The notes beneath the pieces are model-generated. The model ran no database searches. It was given only the letters and a program-made list of their open reading frames with translations, and was not told the DNA's origin. A program made the position numbers and the translations under genes. From assembly GCA_028023455.1 (NCBI GenBank), contig JAQFVV010000072.1, positions 6,068,794 to 6,132,793 on the forward strand: a stretch of DNA of 64,000 nt, read 5' to 3'. This stretch comes from Epiperipatus broadwayi. Lineage: Eukaryota; Onychophora; Udeonychophora; Euonychophora; Peripatidae. How positions within the stretch are numbered: the stretch's first letter is position 1; the number at the start of each line of letters is the position of its first letter. Positions 1 to 9,073 of the stretch are shown piece after piece.

Positions 1-627
1 TTTTTTTTTTTTTCGACTTTTCAAAATAATAGTTTGAAAGTTCTAATTTTAAAGTTTTGAATTCAAGAAAGTTGCATGCTCTGCTTTTTAGTTACGGTAT
101 AATGCCAAAAATTATTACTAGGACGCATTACGCTCGACATTATTTCTGCCGGTAAGCGTGGTAGAAAGATTACATGACCGTTGTCATGGCAACGAAGACA
201 CTGACATGACTAATCTGAGAGATTTGATTTTTTGACCCGCGAGATTTGATTTTTTATTATCTAAAAACAGATAACATTTTTTAAAAAAAGTTTAAGTTTG
301 TAAACATTTTATTGTACAGGATATGTGTGTGAGACTATCCCAGGGGTTGAAATTTTTATACCAATGTATTTAAATAAAAAGGTTTTAACTGAGAATATTT
401 CAAATTAATATTATTAATTTAAAAGAGTTGTAATGCTTCTTTAAATCTATTGCATTACGTCTTCTCTCGCATATATATGTAAGTGGATACACACATATAA
501 TAATGTTCACACAACTTAATTTAATTATATCATTTTATTAATTTTAAATTTATAACTACGTATACATTATACGCATACAGACCTTAATATATTAAAGGTG
601 CACACATACACGTAAATATACACTATT
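1..627. other. AT-rich non-coding sequence
   Basis: The stretch opens with a T-run and is AT-rich without a convincing coding frame. A short inverted motif around a CCGTTGTCATGGCAACG core lies near 178-195. No first exon for the Ly6 gene was recognised here. Confidence 0.5.
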
Positions 628-642
628 ACATATCAAAATAAA

Positions 643-2542
643 TGGGACATTATTGGACTTTGTGAAGTTAGAAGAAAAGGAGAAGAAACAATTGATTTAA
701 AAAGTGGACATATACTCTATTATAAAGGCACACATATTGGAAATACAAGTGGAGTAGGATTTATTATAAATAAAAAGTGGAAGAACAATATTGTGGAGAT
801 TGATGGTGTATCAGACAGAGTGGCAAGATTAGTTATACAACTTAATAGCAGATACCAAATGCAGATAATTCAGGTTTATGCCCCAACAAATTCTCATAGT
901 GATGAAGTAGTAGAAGATTTTTATATGGATGTACAAAAGGCTTTTGATCAGAGTAAACAACATTTTAAAATTGTTATGGGAGACTTTAATGCTAGAATTG
1001 GTAGACAAATGAAAGATGAAATTGCTGTAGGTAATTTTGGTTATGGTAATAGAAATGAGAGAGGACATAGACTTGTGGAGTTTGCAGAAAAAGAAAAACT
1101 TTATATTATGAATTCATTTTTTGAGAAAAATGTTAAAAGGAAATGGACATGGAAGCACCCAAATGAAGGTACAGCAGAATTGGATTATATTTTGACTAAC
1201 AGAAAATACATATTTCAAGATTGTAATGTTCTTAATAAATTTAACACAGGAAGTGATCATCGATTAGTAAGGTGTAAGTTACGTGTTAATGTAAAACTAG
1301 AGAGACAAAAATTATTAAGAAAAACAATATTTGCAGTTGATATTCCTAATCTTCAGAAACATTCTAATGAATTTAAATTAGAACTTACAAATAGGTTTCA
1401 AGTGTTAGGAGATTTTGAACATGATTCAGATTTGAATGAAATTAATATGAAAATAACTGATACACTTTTAAAAACTGCAACAAACATAGCTGGTAGAAAA
1501 AAGCAGCAATTGACTAATAAAATTTCTACTGAGACTAGAAAATTTATGAAGAAAAGAAGGAATATGAAGATATACAAAAATGATGTATTAAAAAGAATTG
1601 AATATCTCAAATTTTGTAAAATGGTACGGAAAAGAGTTGAAAATGATATAAGAAAGTATAACTGTGAAATAGCAAGGAAAGCTGTAGAAGAAAATAAAAG
1701 TCTCAAAAATGTTAAACAACATTTTGGTATTGGTAGGAAATTTATATCTGCAATAAGAAAAAAAGATGAAATTATTACTAAAAACAGAGATGACATCTTG
1801 AAATTGGTAGAAGATTTTTATCAAGAATTATATAATAATAAAGAACAAGTACCTCCTATATCTATTACATCTTCCGAATTGCCCAGACTTTTAAATGAAG
1901 AAGTGAGACATGCAATTAAGTGTTTGAAGAAAGGAAAGGCTCCAGGAAATGATGGAATTATAATTGATATATTAAAAGAAGCAGGTGAAGAAATAGAAAC
2001 AATTTTAGAAAAGTTATATACCAAATGTCTAAATGATAAAGATGTACCGGAAGATTGGAAGAATGCAGTAATAATATTAATATTTAAAAAAGGTGATAAA
2101 GAAGATATTAGAAATTACAGACCTATCAGCCTTTTATCAGTTTTATATAAAAATTTTACCAAGATAATTACAACTCGTCTACAGAGAACTTTGGATTTCC
2201 ACCAACCAAGAGAACAAGCTGGATTTAAAAGTGGTTTTAGTACAATAGATCATATCCAGGTATTGAGAGAAGTCATAGAAAGGACAAATGAATATGAGTT
2301 GTCATTATGTTTTGGATTTGTAGATTATGAAAAGGCATTCGATTCTATACACATTTCTTCAGTGATTAAAGCATTGGATCATCAAGGTATAGATCCAGGA
2401 TATTGTCATATTTTAAAGAATATTTATAAAAATGCAACAGCAACAATTAGATTACATAATGATACTGGAAAAATCAACATTGAGAAAGGTGTAAGACAAG
2501 GTGACTCCATATCTCCAAAACATTTTACAGCAGTGGGAAACT
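643..2542 (+). pseudogene. LINE A endonuclease and N-terminal reverse transcriptase
   Basis: The frame is open from the truncation point, beginning W-D-I-I-G-L-C-E, with no need for a start codon. Endonuclease motifs are GDFNAR near residue 112 of the fragment, the TW-KHPNEG-D-Y block and SDHR near residue 204. Reverse transcriptase blocks follow: KGKAPGNDG near 431, NYRPISLLS near 492, FVDYEKAFDS near 559 and GVRQGDSISP near 616. The frame is then lost after SISPK and ends at a stop. The next recognisable block resumes in another frame, so a segment of the palm domain before the catalytic FADD box is deleted. It would make target-nicking and cDNA-synthesis activities if intact; as it stands it is broken. 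Confidence 0.88.
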
Positions 2543-3331
2543 AAAGGAGTGAAAGTAAATGGAGAGTATTTAAGTCATTTAGATTTCGCAGATGATGTAG
2601 TTGTTTTTGCAAATAATGCTTCAGAGCTGCAGGAAATGTTGCAAGAGTTAGCAGATGAAAGTAGAAAAGTAGGACTAAAGATAAATGTTAAAAAGACTAA
2701 AGTAATGTTTAATCAATTTGCTCAAAATATGAAAATAAAGATTGATTATGAAGAATTAGAAGAAGTTAACAGTTACAAATACCTTGGTCAGATTATTAAT
2801 ACAGATGGAAACATAATGGAGGAAATTAATCATAGAATTAAACTTGGTTGGAGTGCTTTTGGTAGAAATAACTTGATACTAAAAGAAAATATGCCTATGT
2901 GTTTGAAAAGGATGGTTTTTAACAAATGTGTTTTACCAGTTCTTACTTATGGATCTGAGACTTGGACACTTAATAGAAGAGCAATACAGAGACTTCAGAC
3001 CACTCAAAGGAATATGGAGAGATGTATGTTGTGAGTAACAAGAAGAGATCGAAAACACAATGTATGGGTAAGACAACAAACAGGTGTTACTGACCTTATT
3101 GAAAAAATTAAAAGATTGAAATGGAGTTGGGCTGGACATATTGCTAGAAGAGATGATAATAGATGGACAATTGAAATTTTAAACTGGATTCCAAGAGATT
3201 GTAAAAGACCCAGAAAGAGACCACATGTGAGATGGATGGATGAAATAAGAAAATGTGCAGGGGTGTTGTGGAGAAGAGAAGCTAAAGATCGGAGATGGAT
3301 TAAACTTGGAGAGACCTTCATCCTGCAGTGA
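2520..3331 (+). pseudogene. LINE A C-terminal reverse transcriptase and tail domain
   Basis: The frame resumes with WETKGVKVNGEYL and the catalytic box HLDFADDVVVFAN, then thumb-like sequence containing YKYLGQII and LPVLTYGSETWT. One TGA at about 3032 interrupts the frame in ML-stop-VTRRDRK, and the same frame continues with LKWSWAGHIARRDDNRW and RPRKRPHVRWMDEIRK to a stop at 3329-3331. The WAGHIAR/RWMDE tail is characteristic of this LINE type. The stop and the upstream deletion make the protein non-functional. Four degraded relatives of this segment occur elsewhere in the window. Confidence 0.88.
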
Positions 3332-3375
3332 ATTGATAATGGTTGATGATGATGATGATGACATATCAAAATAAA

Positions 3376-4019
3376 TTTTTCTGATTATATACGTGGACTG
3401 TGTGGGTTTGAACTGGTGGAAAAGATACTAACTATGATGGAACATAGTAGATGAAACGGGTGATGGCTAAATAATACTGTTTCAAGTGGAAGCAAAAAAA
3501 AAAAAAAACCGTAATAAATTTTAAATTTATTGATGTTTTTTTTTAAAAAAAAAAGTGAACCCAAAATCTTGCAATCTTTGATGTAACGTCTCCACGTGAT
3601 ATGCAGACAAATTTTAGCGATTAACTTTGGCCGCAAATTACTAGGTGACATTATCTTATATAAAGATCGGAAGATTAGAGCAGTACGCCTTTAGGGTAAC
3701 GACGTCATAGCAAGATAAATACGTGATTACATATATTTGGCTTTTTTAAAGGGTGTGTGATAATAAATATCTCATTTAAGCATCATATAGCTCTCTTACC
3801 ATCTCGAGATAATTTGCATTAGATAACTGTGACTTCATTGTTATCACTGTGAATAATGTTAAGGTTGGTAAACTAACATAATTGAATGCAACACTATCAT
3901 ATCTTTTTTATAAACAGGTTTTTGGCAGAATGATATTGGCATTTTTACTTGATACAATTACCTATTGTAAATGGTGGCTGAAATTATTCATAATTAATTT
4001 TTTTTTTTAAAAAACCTGT
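3376..4019. other. Non-coding sequence with TATA-like motif
   Basis: No gene was recognised. At 3656-3668 there is a TATATAAAG motif followed by moderately GC-richer sequence, including a CGACGTCA motif near 3700. This could be a chance promoter-like patch or the upstream region of the Ly6 gene, but no signal-peptide exon with a matching donor was found between here and 5175. Confidence 0.3.
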
Positions 4020-4470
4020 ATGTTCAAACATGTTTCTCTATTCTTACATATGGATAGATTTGGATATTTATCAGAAAAGCAATACAGAGGTTTTAGACCA
4101 CATGATGGAGTATGGAAAGATATAAGTTGAGAGTAACGAAGAAGGGCTAAAGTGAAATATATGAATGAAAGAACAAACAGGAATCAATGATATAACAGAA
4201 AGATTTAAGAAATTGAAATGAGAATGTGAATAATTTGCTAATTTGATGATTTGTTTGTTATTATTAAGTTGAAATGAAGTTAGAATGGACATATTATTAG
4301 AAAAGATAACAACATATAATGAGTTGAAATCTTAAACTGAATTGCAAATAATTATAAAATACCAAGAAATATTTTTTTGGAGGGTGTGGAGTATAGGTGT
4401 AGGTTATTAGGCTGTTTTTTAAAACTAGATTATATTGGAAAGATCTTCATCCTGCAGTGAATAGATCCTA
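4020..4470 (+). mobile_element. Degenerate 3' fragment of the RTE-like LINE
   Basis: The DNA aligns by eye with the 3' end of copy A. It has TTACATATGGATAGATTTGG, then a GCAATACAGAGG segment, then GAAAAGATAACAACATATAATG, and near the end CTTCATCCTGCAGTGAATAG. It is full of indels and has no usable frame. It is much older than copy A. Confidence 0.75.
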
Positions 4471-4559
4471 GCTGAAAATACTTCCTTGCATGTGTAAATT
4501 TCCCTCTGAATGGCAAAAACATATTATGTACCTTTCATAAACATATATGCTATATATGT

Positions 4560-4800
4560 ATATGATAATAATCAACCCTTAAGCTATCAACAATCTCAAT
4601 CTGTAGTCATGGCAACCTTCTTTAACAATAAAGGTAGTACCACTTTTATATATGGTCTGATATATTTATATAGACCCTAAAGATTGCAACTTGACCAAGG
4701 AGTATGATATTAATAATGCAAAAAGGTTTAAACAAACCTCAAAATCTGTTCTGAAAGCAGATTAATAAATAGTCAATTATAACTTCCAGATTCTGTGTAA
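4560..4800 (-). repeat. Dispersed repeat (family M), copy 1
   Basis: The core, read on the - strand, runs from GGAAGTTATAATTG through CTGCTTTCAGAACA and AAGTTGCAATCTTTAG to CAGATTGAGATTGTTGAT. The same order is seen at 20040-20290 on the + strand, with partial copies at 17925-18030 and 19905-19990. No coding capacity is seen. It is probably a MITE or SINE; termini were not resolved. Confidence 0.6.
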
Positions 4801-4801
4801 T

Positions 4802-5062
4802 ATTATCATTTACATTCTTTATTACTTTTACAATGCTTTTTACAACCCACTGTTGATGGTTTTGATTGTCCCAGCAATCTTTTTCAGAACTTCTACTTAT
4901 ATTTTCAAAGCCCTTCACAAAGAAGATAAAGAATACTGGGAGCAGTTAAGATTTGAAAATATAGGTAGAAGATCTAAAGAAGATTTCTGGGGCAATCAAA
5001 ACTGTTGATAGTGTGTTGTAAAAAAACATTGTTAAAGGTAATAAACAATGTAAATGACATTA
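4802..5062. repeat. Imperfect long hairpin, arms about 108 bp
   Basis: The left arm is about 4802-4909 and the right arm about 4952-5062. Matching blocks include TCATTTACATT, GGTTTTGATTG and CTACTTATATTTTCAAA with their reverse complements. It lies about 110 bp upstream of the Ly6 exon acceptor at 5174, so it would fold within the pre-mRNA next to the splice site. Confidence 0.7.
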
Positions 5063-5174
5063 ATATTATATGAATTTGACAATGCAGTAAGAAAGATAAA
5101 GTTCCAGATTCTGTATATTAAAGATTAAATATATAATAATTCTAACTAAATATTATTTTTATTTTTAATTACAG

Positions 5175-5279
5175 TCTGATATACCAGATGGATGTTTTTC
5201 CTGCGACAAAACAGCAGATTGTGGCAAAGTTCAGGCAGATCAGTCTTGTGTTGAAAAATGTACCAAAAAAGAATGTTGG
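5175..5279 (+). CDS. Ly6/uPAR (three-finger) GPI-anchored protein, first exon found
   Basis: This exon encodes the N-terminal part of the mature LU domain: 35 codons from SDIPDGCFSC to KKECW with six cysteines. It is preceded by a pyrimidine-rich acceptor ending ACAG and followed by the donor GTAAGT. Ly6/uPAR proteins are small secreted or GPI-anchored three-finger folds held by four to five disulfides and usually act at the cell surface. The C-x2-C start after a short leader matches the first Cys pair of the family. The reading frame is set by joining to the exons at 20332 and 35431, where frame 0 is open throughout and yields the family signature. The signal-peptide exon was not found and may lie upstream of the window. 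The specific Ly6 subfamily is not recognised. Confidence 0.85.
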
Positions 5280-5387
5280 GTAAGTTAGTTTAAAAACATA
5301 TTTCTAATTTAAAAAGTTCACCTATGAGAAGCAAATAAAACTAATGATAGCAGATACCTTTAAAGAGAGTTGACTTGTCTTTGTAAG

Positions 5388-5815
5388 AATTATTCAATAA
5401 GATTTGTGCATAAAATCCTATCTAGTGCCCATTAATCTAATATCCCCAGACTGCTTTCTAGTTGTGACTTTCATAGTGAGAAGTCTTGGATCTGGGAACA
5501 ATGCACCTAGATCTTGTATGTAATGCAACCATCCAGCAGCCATCTTTTACCTATCTGGTTAATTATAAAAAAGCCCAAGATGAAAACAATGTTTTCAATC
5601 CAAGCTTATTCAGTTGTATAGTTATATAAATCTAAACTCACTTCAATATCTATATATTTTATTAATTAAGTTCTTCACTGATGAAGGCCACAATAAAAAC
5701 TGGCCTGGAGATATTGGATCAGTAGGAATTAGAGGGATATTTTATGCACAAATCTTTCTGCATTCAATGATTACTGCACTGAGTAATAACTACTGTATGG
5801 AGAGTTTGCCACATA
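5388..5815. repeat. Family P repeat, copy in inverted-then-direct arrangement
   Basis: The left half (5388 to about 5640) reads as the inverted unit, with GTGCATAAAATCC, ATATCCCCAGACTG and CCATCCAGCAGCCATCTTTT. The right half (about 5668-5815) reads as the direct unit, with TTCACTGATGAAGGCCACAA and ending TATGGAGAGTTTGCC. The spacer is short. It is partly degraded and truncated on both sides. A tRNA A-box-like sequence on the - strand (GGATGGCTCAGTTGG, 5821-5835) abuts the right end, possibly the head of a separate tRNA-derived SINE. Confidence 0.75.
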
Positions 5816-5959
5816 TATAACCAACTGAGCCATCCTGCCAAAGGCAACAGTCTTTAGAAATTTCATATATTTATCTATACGGTTCCTCCTGATTTTTCCA
5901 CTTTTCCCTAAGAGCAAAGTTGATAAGTGATTTCCATACATTATGTATAGCCACATTAG

Positions 5960-6240
5960 GTTGGCTTATGTGATAGTAGAAACAAATGATTAAAGCCATT
6001 GGAGAGAGTAATGGATGAGCACATAGAATTGATTAGTAATTTGAGTAAGATTAAAGGAAGAATAGGAATAGTCAGATTATTACCAAGATTTGACAATAGG
6101 TATGTGTTAGATAGGGCATGTTCTATAAATAAGACATTAAAAAAACTGTGTGAGAGAAATGATGTTATGTTTGTGGATGTGTGATTTCTTTATTAGTAAG
6201 AGGAGTTAGATAGTAAAGATGGATTACACTTAGCAAAGCA
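5960..6240 (+). pseudogene. LINE ORF1 SGNH/GDSL-type esterase domain relic
   Basis: A T-N-D block at about 5977-5989 is followed by LISNLSKIKGRIGIVRLLPR, then LDRACSINKTLKKLC, MFVDVW and, after a stop, DGLHLAKQGN. The order TND ... LLPR ... N-x-L-x-LC ... FVD-W ... DGLHL is that of the SGNH-hydrolase domain found in ORF1 of CR1/L2-type LINEs. At least two stops and a frameshift break it. It is the 5'-most recognisable part of the LINE. Confidence 0.7.
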
Positions 6241-6538
6241 AGGAAATGGAGGTTTAGGGTGTTTGATTTATAAAAAATATAGTTTGGGAAACTTGTAAAG
6301 GGGGGGGGGTTAAATTGCAATATTAGCAGAAGGAAGAAGAATGGATGGGATATAAGAAATAAACAAAGCTGATTTAGATATAATTTGTGATGTAGAGAGA
6401 GAATGGGTTTGTAAAATTAATGGTAAGCTAGTTATTTATAAATGTAATGGAGAAAAAGGAGTCAAACGAATTTATAAAAGAGTATTTAGGGAAGAAGAAA
6501 TTGTTAAAATTGAATATTTGAATATGCAAGGTGGTAGG

Positions 6539-6839
6539 TGGTTTATTTAACCATCAAGGTTAAACAATAAATTATCTCCAACCTTTAAACGTCCAACTGG
6601 CACCTTAACAAATTAGTGTTCGCTCTACTTTATAATTAATTAATACTACTAGCAGATAGTTCTTTGCGTAAGCTGCAAGTTAATAATTCCATATACCAAT
6701 TTTATATCTCACGCGAGCACGAAGTATGTTGTTAGCAACAACGATTATTATTGTTATTGTTCTAAGCAAATAATTATTTCTCAGCGATGTATCCATTGTT
6801 CTGGATAGTATCATGTCAGGTTTTAATTAATACATCACA
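6539..6839 (-). repeat. 3' LTR of the Gypsy element
   Basis: It is 301 bp and reads TG...CA on either strand. It matches the LTR at 8773-9073 without indels, with about ten substitutions. The purine tract that primes plus-strand synthesis adjoins it at 6840-6853. Confidence 0.95.
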
Positions 6840-6922
6840 CTTCTCCTCCCACTACACAGAACTAGGAGTAACATGGAATACATTTTGTTTTCTCTATAGT
6901 CCAACATAGCATTTTCTCTTTT

Positions 6923-7463
6923 CTAGTGGACATAGTCCTTTAAGAATATGGGAGACTGTTTTTTTCTCTGAGGTCTTGGTGATCTTGGTTTATCTATCTC
7001 TGATTTCATCTCTGCTGGTTCGATGATTTTATTTCCACCGGGTTTATTGTTCTCCCAGCTTGGAGAACTGCGATGGCGTATGTGGTTTATGTGTCGCTTG
7101 TGTAGACTATCTCTAAACCATATTTTTTCTCCAGCTATTAATGTTTTATTTTCTGTTTTGGACAGCACATTTTTAGCTGGTAACCATGAACTATATTCTT
7201 TGTGGGCATTTGATTGACATGCTGTGCATGTTTTTGTGAAGGACTCAATGTTCTCATTTATCTTAGGCCACCAAACATAGCTTCTGGTGAGTGCTTTTGC
7301 CTGAACAACTCCTGGGTGACCATTGTGCAGCATTTTGAGCACCTGATTCCGGCCCTGTGAGGGTATTATAACTCTGTCTCCATTTAGTATGCACCATTTG
7401 CAGACTGATAAGCTTGAACGAGCATTCCAGAAAGCCAGTGGTAAGTTCTTTGGTCATTTGCTG
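6923..7463 (-). pseudogene. Gypsy integrase zinc-finger and C-terminal remnant
   Basis: The - strand gives ILNGDRVIIPSQGRNQVLKM, then LHNGHPGVVQAKALTRSYVW and WPKINENIESFTKTCTACQ. This is the H-H-C-C zinc-binding domain of retroviral-type integrases (H-x3-H ... C-x2-C). It is followed directly by GEKIWFRDSLHKRHINHIRHR and a basic Pro-rich tail, which belong to the C-terminal end. The DDE catalytic core that should lie between is deleted. A frame change lies near 7340. Confidence 0.8.
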
Positions 7464-7840
7464 GGCCACCCTTTACTAATCCATTTTATAAGCAATTGAT
7501 ATCCTGGATCATTATCTGTCCACTCTGCTACTTTTTTACTATTTATCCATGAATTCCAGTTGTCTATATAGTTGATTTCCACATTGACTTTTTTAATCTC
7601 GTTTATGGTAATTCCGAGTGGTCTAAACCAATTCCGGCCTATTAATGGCTTTACTTGTTTATAGACTATGTATAGAGGTAATTTTCTTATTTTTGAGTTT
7701 AATTTAACTTTTACTTTTACCATTCTAACTATTTCCACTGTATTGCCGTTTACATCTTTGGCGCTTACATTGGTTTTTTCCATTTTACGTATAACGTTTC
7801 TTTGCACAGTGAGAACTTCCCAATCGCTAACGGACATTAA
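7454..7840 (-). pseudogene. Gypsy aspartic protease with frameshift at the active site
   Basis: The protease follows gag. The active-site region is split between two frames: the gag frame reads LIEGKYVKMEID and the next frame reads LTGSRVTLMS, so a one-base loss falls within the Asp-Thr-Gly-Ser codons. Downstream are typical retropepsin features, including PLIGRNWFRPLGI. The sequence then runs into DPGYQLLIKWISKGWPSK, which belongs to the RNase H/integrase linker, so reverse transcriptase and RNase H have been deleted. Confidence 0.78.
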
Positions 7841-8717
7841 TGTAACTCTGGAGCCGGTCAATTTCCATTTTAACGTATTTCCCTTCGATGAGTATTGGCA
7901 GTTTGAATTCTGCTTCATTACATTTTAAATTTTTAATGCTTGTATTAAGGTTTCTTTTGTCTGTATTTTCTGGCTTTTGTTTACGACAGACTTTTGCTAG
8001 ATGACCTTTCATTCCGCAATTTGTACAATACTCTCGATTTTTCTTACAATTTCGAGTGATATGTCCCGATTTGCCACAGCAGTAACTGTTTGTTTTTATA
8101 TTATTTACTCTTTCCTGTTTTGACATTTCATTTCCACGTTCCATGATTTTATTAATTGATTGGTAAAAATTTACCGATGGCGTGACATCCAGATATTCTT
8201 TAGCTTGGTTCATCACAAACTCATGTGCAATTCCTCTTTTAATGGCATCCTTGTAATTTAACTCTGAATTGGCTAGTAGGTGTTCACGGAATTTAGTGTT
8301 GTATATGCCCCATAATAACTGCTCCAACAGGGCCTCTTCTAAAAATTGACCATAGACACAATTTTTTGCTAGTTCCCTTAGTGCTGTGTCAAATTCTTTA
8401 AAAGTTTCTGCTTTCATTTGCCGTCGATTTCTAAAATGCAGTCTAGCGATGTGTTTTGACGGAAGAGGGCAGAAGTGTTCTGTTAATTTTTGAACAATTT
8501 CATCGTATTGAAACGTTTCAGGCTCTGCCGGTTCACATAGATGGTTTGCGATCTCGAGCACTTTCATTCCGGAAAATCCAAATAATATGGTCACCTTTAT
8601 GTGGTTTTCCTTGATATTGTTAACAAGGAAAAATTTTCCGTGTTTAACATATAGTGACTAGTTGGTAGGGTTCTCAATATCAAATTCTGCTATTGACATT
8701 TGGAACATGGTGGCCAT
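7827..8717 (-). pseudogene. Gypsy gag (capsid and two zinc knuckles)
   Basis: The likely start is the ATG at 8717-8715 on the - strand (M-A-T-M-F-Q). One TAG stop follows after about 20 codons, and the frame is then open to 7827. Capsid-like sequence includes FREHLLANSELNYKDAI. Two CCHC knuckles follow: the first reads SYCCGKSGHITRNC, with the first Cys replaced by Ser, and the second, CTNCGMKGHLAKVC, is canonical. Gag packages the element RNA. The early stop and the altered knuckle suggest decay. Confidence 0.85.
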
Positions 8718-8751
8718 TGCTGATTACGTTTAATGTTTTCTTTTACAGGTT

Positions 8752-8769
8752 CTATCCTTGACTGCGCCA
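8752..8769 (-). promoter_or_regulatory. Primer-binding site of the Gypsy element
   Basis: On the - strand TGGCGCAGTCAAGG begins 3 nt downstream of the 5' LTR. TGGCGCAGTC is the complement of a tRNA 3' end ending GACTGCGCCA. It sets the element orientation. Confidence 0.75.
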
Positions 8770-8772
8770 AAT

Positions 8773-9073
8773 TGGTTTATTTAACCGTCGAGGTTAAACA
8801 ATAAATTATCTCCAACCTTTAAATGTCCAACTGGCACCTTAACAAATTAGTGTTCACTCTACTTTATAATTAATTAATACTACTAGCAGATAGTTCTTTG
8901 CGTAAGCTGCAAGTTAATAATTCCGTATACCAATTTTATATCTCAAACGAGCACGAAGTATGTTGTTAGCAACAACGATTATTATTGTTGTTGTTCTAAG
9001 CAAATAATTATTTCTCAGCGATGTAACCATTGTTCTGGGTAGTATCATGTCAGGTTTTAATTAATACATCACA
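8773..9073 (-). repeat. 5' LTR of the Gypsy element
   Basis: It is 301 bp, the partner of 6539-6839. It begins TGTGATG and ends AAACCA on the - strand. A GTAGG duplication lies directly outside at 9074-9078. Confidence 0.95.

Larger units (their letters stand above)
643..3360 (+). mobile_element. RTE-like non-LTR retrotransposon (LINE), copy A, 5'-truncated
   Basis: The element encodes an apurinic-type endonuclease followed by a reverse transcriptase. It is bounded by an exact 15-bp direct repeat, ACATATCAAAATAAA, at 628-642 and 3361-3375, which is a target-site duplication. Its 3' end is a short GAT microsatellite (TGATGATGATG...), as is usual for RTE-type tails. The endonuclease frame is already open at the 5' junction, so the copy is truncated at the 5' end, as expected when reverse transcription stops early. 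Only one internal deletion with frameshift and one nonsense codon were seen, so it looks fairly young. The clade name rests on the protein layout and tail; a phylogeny was not run. Confidence 0.9.
6539..9073 (-). mobile_element. Gypsy-type LTR retrotransposon, internally deleted
   Basis: Two 301-bp LTRs (6539-6839 and 8773-9073) bound the element. The ends are TG...CA and the flanking 5-bp duplication is GTAGG (6534-6538 and 9074-9078). On the - strand the primer-binding site TGGCGCAGTCAAGG begins 3 nt inside the right LTR, and a purine tract GTGGGAGGAGAAG abuts the left LTR. Gag, protease and the ends of integrase are present, but reverse transcriptase, RNase H and the integrase core are missing. 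The LTRs differ at about ten positions. It sits inside LINE copy 1, between codons of the endonuclease start; removing the element and one GTAGG restores a continuous LINE sequence. The PBS resembles the tRNA-Ser-type sites of 297/17.6 elements, from memory. Confidence 0.95.

Noticed and set aside
3931-4009. Short + strand frame MILAFLLDTITYCKWW as a candidate Ly6 signal-peptide exon
   Set aside because: It has a hydrophobic start but no strong donor, and the only GT nearby gives a phase that does not match the exon at 5175.
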